Assembly (NCBI RefSeq): GCF_007655135.1 | Contig: NC_045128.1 | Span: 5,704,001-5,768,000 of the forward strand | Source: Punica granatum | Taxonomy: Eukaryota; Streptophyta; Magnoliopsida; Myrtales; Lythraceae | Direction of reading: 5' to 3' | Length of the DNA: 64,000 bases | Shown here: positions 11,370 through 22,209 of the stretch, piece after piece | Layout of the letters: each line of letters starts with the position of its first letter | How positions within the stretch are numbered: position 1 is the stretch's first letter | Program-made: the position numbers and the translations under genes | Notes under the pieces: model-generated | The model's input: only the letters and a program-made list of their open reading frames with translations | Told to the model about the DNA's origin: nothing | Databases searched by the model: none

Positions 11370-11830
11370 GCTTATTGACTCACCAGCAAACCCTTCTTCT
11401 TTTTCTTCTTCTCGATGTATGCTACGAGCTCCTCTTGCCAAGCCATGGAATCCTGAACAAGCTTCTTCTCGATGTATGAATACAAATGGCTTGTTAATGT
11501 GAAGAAAGATCATGAACGGGAAAGCAGATATTAAACCTTTTTCTGCGAGTTCAGCGTCATTTATATCAGCAAATGAATCCATTTTATGTAACTTGGACAC
11601 CCGCCTCTTTCTTGCTGAGGGACACCATCCTCTCTTCCAACTGAGCTATTTGCTTGACCATTGTCAAGAGCTCGGCACCCAATATGGCTGGGCCCGTCAG
11701 CTCAACCTGAGCACCCTTGGTCATTGCCGACGTATCGACATAGAAGGGCTTACTATTGTTGAGGCTATCTTCTGCAGTTCATTTTTTCAAACACAGTTCA
11801 GGATGGGAAAACCATTCCAGTAACAGTCAG
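11370..11830 (-). pseudogene. SEC14/SFH-like phosphatidylinositol-transfer protein fragment, C-terminal part
   Basis: Two minus-strand blocks resemble the tail of plant SEC14-nodulin (SFH) proteins. One at about 11600-11790 reads ILGAELLTMVKQIAQLEE followed by RMVSLSKK, the coiled-coil region. The other, at about 11395-11480, reads MAWQEELVAYIEKKKKKK followed by GLL, the lysine-rich end. SFH proteins move phosphoinositides between membranes. The two blocks are separated by sequence with stops, which could be an intron. The lipid-binding SEC14 domain and all upstream exons are missing, and an old copia fragment lies immediately upstream. I read it as a gene fragment or pseudogene. The identification rests on remembered family sequence and could be checked by a protein search. 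Confidence 0.5.
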
Positions 11831-11959
11831 TGCACTCCTTTTAACATTGGACACATTGCAATTTCACTGATTAGGAATTCTCATGAGAAGTAATCAGGGA
11901 ACTTGCAGAAATACATTGTTCCAAGCTGGTGTTGGTGCAGTATGCGAGTAGCTAAATAG

Positions 11960-14735
11960 AAGATGCTAGAACTCGGCATGGAATTCCAAGTGTTCTATGA
12001 TATAAGGAGACATGCCTTTCGCGAGGGCAAAGCTCTTTGATCGGTACAGTTTTAGCCCAAGCTGCGTCAACAATTTTTTCAACCACATGGGTTGTTATTA
12101 TTGCTTGAGATATCGAAGAACTCGTACAGTTGCATCCCATTTTCCTTAGCGGGGGTCGTGCATAAACTGAGATAAAATATGAAAGGAGTAGCATAAATCA
12201 GGATGTGTAAGAGTCAAATATATGTCTTCCAATGAGACGTGGATAGCGTCTTGGATCAGATCATTGAGATCCAGCATCCTGAGAGACAATGCTGCTACTC
12301 CATGGCAAAATAGGCTGGGCGACACTTGAGCATACCATATTCGGTGAGGATGTCAATTGCGTATTTCCTCTCACTCAGGAATAAACCATAATCGCGATGA
12401 GTGACTTCAATCCCGAGAAAACATTGATAACGGACCCAATCCCTTAATTCGAAAGCACTGTTGAAGATACTTCTTAAATTGCTGACATTGATGAGTCTCG
12501 TTGCCAGTGCGAGAATCATATCGTTAACATAAACTAGGACAGCCAGGAAAGTACTACCTCTCGAGAAGGTAAAAAGAGAGTGATCCGCCTCAAATTGCTT
12601 GAAGTCGTAACAAGTCAAAGCAATGACAAACTTGGAGTACCAATTATGGGAAGCCTGGCATAGTCCATCTAAGGATTCCCGTAAAGGACATACTTGATGC
12701 TCATGAGAAGATGAAAATCCTGGTGGCAGAGTCGTATATACCTCATCGTCCATATCACCATGATAAAATGCATTATTAATGTCTAGTTGTTGCATCTACC
12801 ATTCTCGTGCTGCCGCAATTGTTAGTAGGCAATGACCAATGACCAGTTTGGCACAGGTGCATGTCTCATGAAAATCGATGCCTTCGGTCCGAGTAAAGCC
12901 CTCGGTGACCAAGCGAGCCTTGTGCCGTTCAATGGTGCCATCAGCCCAGGATTTGATCTTATAAACCCATTTGCAAGCTATGGGTCATTTCCAGGGAGGA
13001 AGAGACTCAATCGTCCAAGTGCCATTTTGCTCTAAGACACGAATTTTCTCAACCATGACTGAACGCCATCGAGGATCTCTGGTAGCTTGTCTATACGTCT
13101 TTGGTTCAGATTCAGAATCAATAGCAGCCAAAAAGAGATACATGTGTGTCATGGGCACAAAGTTTGAAACCCGTGTGAGCGTCCAAGGACACGAGCACCG
13201 AAGCTCCCCGAACCAGCCCTCTCCAGGATTGACAAGCTAACACAGACATCCAACCTATATGGAGCATAACACCCGGAGTACGTACCTGTAAATGCCAGCC
13301 GATATTAGCCCAAGTACAATGAAAGCAACCGGTACACAGATAGCACAGCCCTATTGTTGCACTTGGGGAGGGACGAGAATGCCAGCCTGTAACATGTGCA
13401 TCATCAAGATCAGAATAAGTAAGATAAGATTCAATCGGATGGGATGTGCCTGAGGACTTTCGATGGAATGGTTGAAGAAGAGGGGAGGTTTGGTACATTG
13501 AGCGGTGTGTGAGACGAAATCCTTGAATTTTGCCGGAACATATTTGATTCAGTTAGGCCCCGGCTTACTAGGGACACCCCCTCGCCTGTGTTACTGACCA
13601 AGTCGACAACACGTGGAATAGTGACGGATGCAGAAGGGTCGGCTCAAAAGAAGCAGTGGGGCTGAGGTGACGGATCAGCTGAAGTAGTTGACACGGGCTG
13701 GACCGGCAGCTCAGGCGCACGAGAACTGGGTTGCAAGTCAACTGAAGCATCCGAAATGGGCCTGCGCTTAACATCTGGGTAAGGAGGGTCGGGTAACTCC
13801 CTCTGAAGTGGAGGAACCGAATTATCGAGAAATTGGAGCCGACCCGAAGTGGCGTCTGAAGAATTTGACTTTCCCGAAGCAAAGGTGAAATGTTGAATAA
13901 ATTTTTAAATAAAATGGACCTAATTCGAACTTGAACCGATATGCAATTCAAAAGTTTAAACTAATGGGTTACTGGGCATTTGTCTTTGTCTTATATTAAC
14001 TGCCCAATTTTTCTTTCTTTGACCGGTCTGGGACAATTGTCCTAACACACTTCCCACTTTTTCTCCAACATCCCGCCTTCACGTGGTATCGTGTCGTCTT
14101 ACACGAGCCATGTGACCTTAACCAATCGACGGGACCACACGACTTAATCACGCCCGCCCTCACTTTGATGTCCCAACATCGGACACAACGGGTGCCTGCT
14201 TGAGTCGCACGTTACACTTACCCTCGAGCTTACGGGTCACACGGACCCGCGCATACATGCGCGTTATGCGCACCTCACGGCATGAAGCCGCCCTACACAC
14301 CCAGGATTATAACCATGGGCTCTGATACCAGTTGGATAAATTTTTAAATAAAATGGGCATAGTTCGGACACGAACCCATATGCAACCCAAAAGCTTAAAT
14401 CAATGGGTTATTGGACCTTTGTCTTATATTAACTGCCCAATTTTTCTTTTTTTGACCGGTGTGGGACAATTGTCCTCACACATTTCCCACTTTTTCTCCA
14501 ACAGGAAAACATCCTCACAAAATCGAACATCACGAGATACGAAAATTTCATCAATCTCCATGTCCTAAACCCACCAACCTTTCTGGTCCTGAGGATATCC
14601 AATGGAGATACACTTCCTAGATTCAACTTTTTGGGTCAAGCTCCAAATTTATCTTTTGTTTTGGGTGATTATGCGCGTAGCGAAGAGACCCAAAAACTCG
14701 GAGATGATCGTAATTTGGCAGATTAAGGAAAACGA
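11960..14735 (-). mobile_element. degenerate Ty1/copia pol fragment, interrupted by a TRIM
   Basis: Reading down the minus strand: an integrase C-terminal region near 14720-14510 (DHLRVFGSLRYAHN, then IFVSRDVRFCEDVFP), the TRIM at 13891-14503, a Ser/Pro-rich spacer, then reverse transcriptase from about 13060. The reverse transcriptase includes NGTWTIESLPPWK, CKWVYKIKSWADGTIERHKARL, QQLDINNAFYHGDMDDEVYT and VLVYVNDMILA. In the catalytic motif the usual YVDD is YVND. A THPDLCYSFHILSQF-like block appears near 12200. Stops and frame changes are frequent. The wording fits the Ale/Retrofit branch. No LTRs were found, so this is an old truncated copy. It sits against the SFH fragment. Confidence 0.7.
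13891..14503 (-). mobile_element. TRIM: miniature LTR retrotransposon nested in copia fragment
   Basis: Two near-identical terminal blocks (13891-14070 and 14331-14503, about 175-180 bp) both run from GTTGRATAAATTTTTAAAT to TTTTTCTCCAACA. The internal 260 bp is non-coding. Immediately inside the right block, GGCTCTGATACCA (14318-14330) is, on the minus strand, the initiator-Met-tRNA primer-binding site TGGTATCAGAGCC. The flanks TGAAA (13886-13890) and GGAAA (14504-14508) fit a 5-bp target duplication with one change. Removing the element rejoins the flanking copia integrase frame, so it inserted into that pol gene. Size, LTRs and PBS define a TRIM oriented on the minus strand. Confidence 0.8.
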
Positions 14736-15339
14736 TCCCGATGCAATTAGTTTGAAATTTGATTGAGAAATTCATTCTACAAATCAAAATTCAACCAAAG
14801 AATAAGAACAAATAAAAACTACTAAACTCGAAGTTCATGGCGAAATAATTTCCATTAAATTATGAAATAAGAACTAAAAAATATTCAATTCTAAAGTAAC
14901 GACCACAGTAAAATTGGAATAATTTTTTTTAAAAAAATCAATATCCATGCAATTAGTTTGAAATTTGATTAAAACATTCATTTTACAAATTAAAATTCAA
15001 CCAAAAAATAAGAATAAATAACTCAAAGTTCATAGAGAAAAAATTTCCATGAAATTATGAAATAAGAAATTAAAAAATATTCAAGATATATAAATCATAA
15101 AAATCTTACAATTTTTTGAAGTGACGCCAATAATGAAACTGAAATAGAGATCATGTCAAAACAATCAATATCAAAACAATCAAACTAATTTGAATTAAAA
15201 TTCATTCAACAAATCAAAGTTCAATCCAGAAAAATAAAAATTAAGAGAAGATCATGCAAACAATCAAAATATCGAAGAGGATCTTTTACTCTGTTTAGAT
15301 GAAACCTCTGAATTCAAACTCCAAAGTTGGCACTGCACT
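14736..15339. other. AT-rich sequence with short internal duplication
   Basis: The phrase GCAATTAGTTTGAAATTTGATT occurs near 14740 and near 14950, each followed by similar A-rich text (CATTC, then AAATTAAAATTCAACCAAA). This indicates a local tandem duplication of about 210 bp. No gene was seen. Confidence 0.45.
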
Positions 15340-15346
15340 TTAGAGT

Positions 15347-15391
<45 letters not shown>

Positions 15392-15740
15392 CAAACCAAA
15401 GGGCAATTTTATAAACACACAATATAATATAAACGACAATTACTCTATATTTTACTACAATATATTTGAAAGGCAATTTGATTGCTACAATAAAAAAATT
15501 CCTAAATAGTAGCTAATTTATATAGTCCACTACATATTTTATTATGTTATATATATTATGTTCGGTTATATGCAAATAACATATATATTCTAATGCATAA
15601 TTAATGACAAAAAAATTTCCTTAATACATAAGTACTAGATAACGTAGTAAAGCGAGACAGTTCCGTTTCTTATTTTTTATGATATGGCAACGTGAAAATT
15701 CGACTTGCTATATATATATATATATATGTATGTGGATATA
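15340..15740. repeat. dispersed AT-rich repeat, copy 2, with (TA)n microsatellite
   Basis: This is the partner of 3740-4270, with the same ordered phrases. A long (TA)n tract spans about 15346-15388 and a second lies near 15709-15727. Frames across the tract on both strands simply translate the dinucleotide repeat and are not genes. Confidence 0.5.
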
Positions 15741-15755
15741 GATTTAATAATATGG

Positions 15756-15940
15756 CAGACTTTTCATTATTTTCAAATTAGATGAAAGAAAAATCGATCG
15801 ACAAATTACTTAATTCGATTGCCTTATTTTTCTCGAGTTGTTGCACTTCACTTTAACCCGCATTAACATTTTAAACTTTCACCAATAATTTATATTTTAG
15901 CAGAATGCGGAATGTACTGGTCGATGATTTCTTGTGCATG
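15756..15940. repeat. duplicated segment, paired with 8760-9035
   Basis: It shares ordered text with 8760-9035, ending in TGGTCGATGATTTCTTGTG. It is non-coding. Confidence 0.5.
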
Positions 15941-17843
15941 TAATCTAGCCCAAGTTATATTGTGTACGGTATGCATGCCTTGTCGAGAATCGACATTATA
16001 TAGTTTTCCATAAGTGAACTCCCCTCAAGTTAAATTCATGTTTTCAGGGATGTCACTGCCGCAGTTTTCCATAAGGATTCTTTTGGTAAATCAGATGCCC
16101 GACCTCTTGCAGAGCTCAATCACGAGTGACCATGTCATGCCCAAACTTTGGTCGCGTGATTAACGTGTGTTTCTGGATTTCGATGAAGGAAGAAAGGCAT
16201 TTTCCGATTTCTCCATAAAATTAGAGAATTTCTTTTCCCTCCACTTAAAATCCTTGTGGGTTCTTTCGGCATTCCTCTAAATTGAGGACTTCATGCAGAG
16301 AAAGGACGATAAAATATATATATGAACGGCTTGTGAATTTAATGTAATGAACGAAATTAGAATTTCATTCACCAAGAGATAAATACATCACGAGTATATG
16401 AAAATATAAATGAAATTTAAATCGAATAATCTTCGAGGATGGCCCACACTGAGCAGAATGGCTATGCCGATGTAGTTTAGGCCCGAAGATCTCCGGCTTA
16501 GGGGTGCTAAAACCGTCGAGGAAGGAATGAATTGGTATCGCGTTGACATGTCGAGATGCATGGCCACGGGATCAGACTCTAACCTCTTGGAGGATTCGAA
16601 CTCGGATGGACCGATGTCGTTGAAGAAGAGCTTGGCCGCCACCGGTGTATGACAACCAAGCTATTGAAGAAAAACTTGCCGCCACGGTGTCGATTGCTCG
16701 AGTCATTGAGGATGAAGATCCTGCTGCCACAAACAAGTGTTGGCTTGAGCCGTTGAGGATGAGGCCCTACCTACCACGAGCCAAGGGGTTATCTATATTA
16801 CCGCTACTCCTACGATTTGGGGGGGAGGGGGGGCTAAGATAAAAGTTACAGAGCAATATTGCGTGTTTGATTGAGTGTGTCTCAAATATGTGGAAGCCTC
16901 TTCCATTTATAGGCAAAGTTTGGGCGTAATGTGTAAGCGGGGAGAAAATAAGAATGCTTGTAGTGAGAGAACATGTGCAACAAACTGTCCCCTATTAAGT
17001 GAATTTGCATAATAATAGGAGATAAAGTTTTTGGAGGCTTTTACCACATGTATAAAAAGAAATTGAACACGTGTTTCATTCTCCTAACGCCATGTGTCCT
17101 TAGTGCATGCATTACGAGTGATTCAATCGTTCATTGACACGTGTCCCAAAACAAATTTTCCAGGTAATTTTATTTAAACAGGTAACAACGTGTGGGACAT
17201 ATCTTGAAAGAAACAATGCATGGACAATTGAGTTTAAATTGCCCTCTTCGGTCGCAGGATTGACGTGTGGGATGGAAAACAGTTTTGAGAATCCCAAACC
17301 AGCTGACCGTCCGTTAACGGGGGAGGACTCCCATTTTTGTGCTCCCAACATAATGTTCTTTGAAACTTCTCCAATTTTCTTCAGCATCAGAGGAATCCTC
17401 ACTCAGCCAAATAATATCGATAGAATATGTAGCCCATCATGTGAAGTGCAAGCTGCGCAGTGTGTTTTATGCTTGGTATAGGGTAACTGGCCGAAATCAG
17501 GGAAAGGATGCTATTGGTTGTCCAATTTACTCGACTATTTAAGTCATCATTATTCGACATCTGCTGCAGTGGTTTGAGAATGTCTGCGGATGGGGCTGAC
17601 TTCACAGTGAGTAAAACTTCTTGCAGAAACAGATGATTGTCCGCTACCGAAAAGAATTCATAATTCATAATTATGAACACACTGCTGCTCCATCACTCAT
17701 CGCGGCCCTTTTCAATTCTGGCTCCCTTTGCTTCTGCTGTGGCGTGTGCTTAGATCAAATTACTTGATAATCAATCTTTTGCTTCGAACTTTTGCTATAC
17801 TACAGTGCCATGATACGAAAAATGTCTGCTTCACTAGCGGAAG
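15941..17843. other. intergenic sequence with unrecognised open frames
   Basis: Short frames exist at 16388-16642 (minus), 17112-17402 (minus) and 17134-17481 (plus), but none shows a domain I recognise. The 93-codon minus-strand frame at 17399-17680 (starting MFIIMNYEFFSVADN) has protein-like composition. Its stop near 17399 is followed by another open frame containing SEDSSDAEENW, so it could be a frameshifted or spliced exon of an unknown gene. No function is assigned. Confidence 0.35.
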
Positions 17844-18459
17844 TGTGAGACCCAAAAAATTTCGCATATATACATAAATATATATATACATACATTATAC
17901 TACATAAATCATATTTGCTTTTAAGTGGTATTTTCAGACATATATATTTATATAGAATGTATACTATGTATAGGTTTATTTTAGTTTTAGCAAGTACTTT
18001 AGAACAATTGAAAATAATAATAACAATAATCTAAAGAAATGGAAATAAAATAATGATTTGATTAGGGTGTTATATTATTAATGGTGGAACTTGCCACACC
18101 AAATCCAATCTTCTCCCCTGTTATCTCTTTCCACCGCCTCAAATCTCCATTGTCCTTTTCTTTTCTTCTTGGCTGGTGAGTTTAAAAACGGAAAAAAAAG
18201 GAAGAAAGAAAGAGGAGGTTTCAAGGGGCCCCCACGTGGCTAGACATCCTTCCCTCATTTCCCCTGAGGTCTGCCACCGCCATTACTTTTCCAATTTCAA
18301 TTGTTTTTCCCTCTTTCTTCTTTCCTGCGTTTTTCTCTGCTTTCTTTTCTTGGGTTGGGTGGAAGTAGGAAACAGGGGAAAACAGAGGGTGAGAGAGAGA
18401 GAGAGACGAGTGAGTGAACTCTAGAGAAAGCAAAAAGAGAGAATGGTTAGGAAGGGAGA

Positions 18460-18576
18460 GAGAGCCAGTTCGCTGATACGGTGTTGAAGAGCGACCACCC
18501 GGTGCTGGTGGAGTTCGTGACCGACTGGTGTGGTCCTTGCTGCTTAATCTCTCCCACTATTGAGTGGGTGGCTCAG
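18460..18576 (+). pseudogene. captured thioredoxin exon fragment (plastid TRX-X-like)
   Basis: The plus-strand frame from GAGAGCCAGTTC reads SQFADTVLKSDHPVLVEFV, then TDWCGPCCLISPTIEWVAQ. WCGPC is the thioredoxin active-site motif. The surrounding VLVEFV-WCGPC-LI-P pattern is closest, from memory, to chloroplast thioredoxin X. The coding similarity stops exactly at CTCAG|GTCTGA, a plausible donor site, so the exon boundary appears kept. No continuation of the fold (the cis-proline region) was found downstream in this copy. It lies inside a retroelement after a GA-rich leader and is absent at the equivalent place in the other three copies. I infer transduplication of a gene exon; a functional thioredoxin from this fragment alone is unlikely. 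Confidence 0.65.
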
Positions 18577-18758
18577 GTCTGACTTCGCTTCTCTCTTCTC
18601 TGCTATGGTTTTCTGACTAATGAGGAGAATTTCAAGTAATAATTCATCACGCCAGGGAGTATGAAATTGTGGACTAGACTGGAGCTTCCGACTTTGTGAT
18701 TTGCTAAACGATACTCTCCATCATAACATATTAGATGAATGGATCGGATTAATCAACT

Positions 18759-18762
<4 letters not shown>

Positions 18763-18796
<34 letters not shown>
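18763..18796. repeat. (ATT)n microsatellite
   Basis: About eleven consecutive ATT units lie just downstream of the thioredoxin-like fragment. Confidence 0.8.
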
Positions 18797-20488
18797 GCAA
18801 TCATGCATATAAAAACAAGAAAACAAAAGCTTTGTTTCTTCTTGTTATGTTATCGAAGCAGCTCTGTGAACTGTCAATGTTCATTGTCTATATCTCACTG
18901 CTATTAGATTGACATCAGCACTTAAATCGTGTCTTCCATATATTTGTGGGATTATGATCTTTAATTTTGTATTGGGTTGGTAAAATATATTATTGAGCAT
19001 TCAATAGATGTACCAAATATCAGGTGCCTACGTAAAAGATGCCTTAGCAGCAAGAAGAACTTTTTGCCATTGACAAGCAATCTGCCCTGTCAATAATTGT
19101 TTATTTCTCTCACCTACATTTATAAGTTTCCTATTGTAAAACAACCCAAATGATAGAAAACGATATTCTATTAGATATTTCATGTATTGAATCCAGCTTC
19201 TCATTCCCTTAGTTGAGAATCTAGTTGATTTTCTTCGCATTAAGTCTTTAGGTTCCAAATATGCGCCGTACTTATTGCAAGACGCTTAAACTCTCAGTGT
19301 CTACTCTTATCCAAGCTTAGTACATTTTAGTGAGCTCATAGTAATTAGTATGTCTACTTAAGACATCTACTTGCTCTCAAGAAGTGACGCCGGATTCTTA
19401 AACACTTGAAGGCAAAGAGTGCAAATACTTACCTTTGTTTGAGAAAGGAAAAGGAAGAGTGTACGGTATTGAAATAATGAATACCATGAGGACTGGATTG
19501 TAGACTATGGTTCTATAGGAGATGATTCTTTGTCAGCCTCAAACAATATCATTTGCATTTGTATCATCGTCTTTCTGGTGATGCATTTTTCCCTTCTATT
19601 TGAGAAGAAATTTGCTCCGTGTCTAGTATTACTGGGAAATCGGGGCTAAATTCCTTATTGAATGGTGTTACCTACTTTGGTTGATTTAGTATTTAAATTT
19701 TTAGGACAAGGTACAAGTTGCAGATGATGAGATTGTTTTCTTTGGATATTTAGGATATATGGGCTAATTTAGTTAGCTTGAATTAATACCTTAAAATGTA
19801 TATACACATGTTATGATAGATCAGTAATCTGGATAATATATCTAGAGTAAGAATTTAATAAAAAGAACATTGTTGCTGCCTTATATGGAGTGTTCGGTGC
19901 TAGTGCTATTGTTGTGTTTGTATCTTCTTCATTGATCCTCTAAGGCCATCGCGGGATGATTTAGTATGAGAATCAGGTGAGCAAATGATCATTAGGTATA
20001 ACTTGTTTTTAGGCTATACTCATGATTGATAGGAGCCGAGGACATTGATTGTGCACTCCGAAGGTCAAGTTTGGTAAATCATTTTTGGTGTTAGGTGAGT
20101 ACTTCATTCCATTGTGAAATGATATATAATTATATGTATGTTATGTGAATACCCTATTTCCTTGTGAAATTATGTATTATAATTATACAAATTATTTAAG
20201 ATGAATATAGTGGTAGTGAGATTAAGGAATCGGTCTTACTATGTTGTGGGGAAGGATATGAGCAATATGGCCTTTTATGTTTCACCTTGATTTTGGATAT
20301 GCAGTGTGACTAAGTATGTGGATTGTGTAAGAAATATATGATGATAATGTGATTCTATTGGAATATGATTGGGCTTATGTTTGTGCATGCAGAAATTGCG
20401 ATAATTTGGGAATAAGAGTTTGGTGTGGGTATATGATATGAGATGGCGTGGTTGTAGTTGATTGTGTTTGTGATTGTTGTTTGACTAT

Positions 20489-20640
20489 AGCCATGAGACC
20501 GCTGAACCCGGCGGATTACAAAATGGGCCAGATTGGCCGCTTGACCTAGCGGAATACAAATAGGACATGATCGGCCGCTGGACTCGGCGGAATAGAAAAA
20601 GGGGTCCGATCGGCAGCTAAGACCCAGCGAAATACAAACT
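20489..20640 (+). repeat. GC-rich tandem units inside solo-LTR copy 1
   Basis: Four diverged units of about 38 bp share the core GGCCGCTGGACYCGGCGGAA followed by TACAAAT-like text. The same unit occurs in the other three copies of the family in different numbers. Confidence 0.7.
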
Positions 20641-21510
20641 GAGGTCAACTCTTACCGCTAGAGGTTAATAGGCGGCCTCCGCTTATGAGATATGGATATG
20701 GGGAGTTGAGAATGATATGAGGGAGATGTGCGGGTCACGGTACCGTCACAACTCTGTTGCGAGGAAATGCAACCCTATGACTATATTGATTTGGTTGTGT
20801 TGCATATTGTTTGTTGGGTTTGATTGTTGTAGATGTGATGATTATTGCGATTGTTTGAATTATTCTATGGAAGCCGTATTATTTGTTAATTGGATTTAAT
20901 TAGGTTATGAATGCAAGGTGATGTTGAGTTAATGGTTAATTCTAATAATAGTTTTATAGGTTATAAAGGCAATTGATTGTTTATGAATGAAATTAGTAGT
21001 CAGTCGTATGTATGGTATATTATACCGTGTTGATGAATTAGTTGATAGACTTGGTTACGCGGATACTATCTATATGAATATTTGGTTGTTTAAAATACAT
21101 TTATCACTTAATATTATTCATTTTGCTTTGGAATTTTGTGCTCACTGAGATGTATCTCACACCCTGCATACATTTTTTCAAATAAGCTTCCGATTGTGCG
21201 GAGGAACCACTTTTTGATATCGGGGATCAGCTTGGAGGACTAGGTAGGAACCTTAGTTATTTGATAGATATCTCTTTTTTACAAAATGGACTTGAGAATG
21301 TTACGACTTGAAGATTTTGTTTAGTTGTATCATTGATGTGAGAGCCAAAAAGAAATCTCTGAAAAAGTGTGTGTACATATTAGAGTTAATGGATTGGTTA
21401 TATACTTTGGAAATTGATTGGAAATCAGGTTTTTATGTGAATAGTTCTTATATGATAATGGATTCGAGGAAATATAGCAAAAATTTTACTGTAATTTCGG
21501 GTCGTGACAG

Positions 21511-21763
21511 GAAGAGTGATGACTCAATTTGCCAGTTCATTCTGATGCAGAGTAGGAGATGTCTTCTGGCACTTTGGAGCCGACGGTAATTGATCTGAGA
21601 AAGCTAAGAGAAGTGGGAGTATAAGAAATTTTTCGCCAATTATCTTCGGGTCAAATGTGAATTTTGCCGAATAATTGGGCTTACGACTATGAGATAAATT
21701 ACAAAAGGCTGATAATCGAAATCACCCAACCATTTAAAAACTCAAATTAGCAATACTCCCATA
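21511..21763. other. host sequence between two retroelements
   Basis: A short single-copy stretch lies between the solo-LTR element and the gypsy element. No gene was recognised. Confidence 0.4.
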
Positions 21764-22209
21764 TGACGCAGCGTACAACGCGAGTAACCGTCACAGACCC
21801 GTTGATTCGCGCACGAATACCGGAACTACGACCCTCTATACCTGTTGATTCTACGAATATTAGGAAATAGGCATCAAACTCGAATTCGAGGTTGGACAAA
21901 GCACGAAAGCTCTGAATTTTATTGATAATTCAAAAGACGATTCTCTTACCCTAAGGCTTACAGAAAGCTTAAATAGAATATTAATAAACCTAAATTGCAT
22001 AAAAGAACTAAACTTTTCAAAAATTGCAAAAACACCCTAATTAACATAAATTGCCTGTTTGAGGTCCTAAACGATGGAATTTGCCTTAAATATCGAAAAA
22101 TCACGGCGAATCTGTGAGTTTTGCTCCGGAGGCCATTTCCTTCAAGATAGGGCCGTCATAACCTATTTTTTTTTTCAGGTTCCAACTTGCCAGGTCTTCT
22201 GCCGCATCA
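21764..22209 (-). repeat. gypsy 3' LTR
   Basis: It pairs with 25941-26385. The last roughly 36 codons of the pol frame extend into this LTR. Confidence 0.9.

Larger units (their letters stand above)
17844..21510 (+). mobile_element. long solo-LTR-like element, copy 1 (3.7 kb)
   Basis: It begins TGTGAGACCCAAAAAATTTCG, ends TTTCGGGTCGTGACA, and is flanked by a perfect 5-bp duplication GGAAG (17839-17843 and 21511-21515). The 5-bp duplication and TG...CA borders point to retroviral-type integrase. No internal LTR pair, gag or pol is present, so a solo LTR of a long-LTR family is the simplest interpretation. Features shared with the other three copies are a G-box-bearing 5' part (CACGTG at 18233-18238), a GA-rich leader, an array of CCGCTGRNCCCGGCGG-type units (20489-20640), and a CACTGAGATG...CTCACACCCTGCAT block near 21140. 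This copy uniquely carries a thioredoxin-like exon at 18460-18576. Confidence 0.75.

Noticed and set aside
12054..12194. A VEKIVDAAWAK-like phrase as another SFH exon
   Set aside because: The same bases also read as a copia-like LKKLLTQLG segment in another frame, and neither match is strong enough to call an SFH exon there.
15327..15509. Tyr-Ile repeat frames on both strands
   Set aside because: They are translation of the (TA)n microsatellite.
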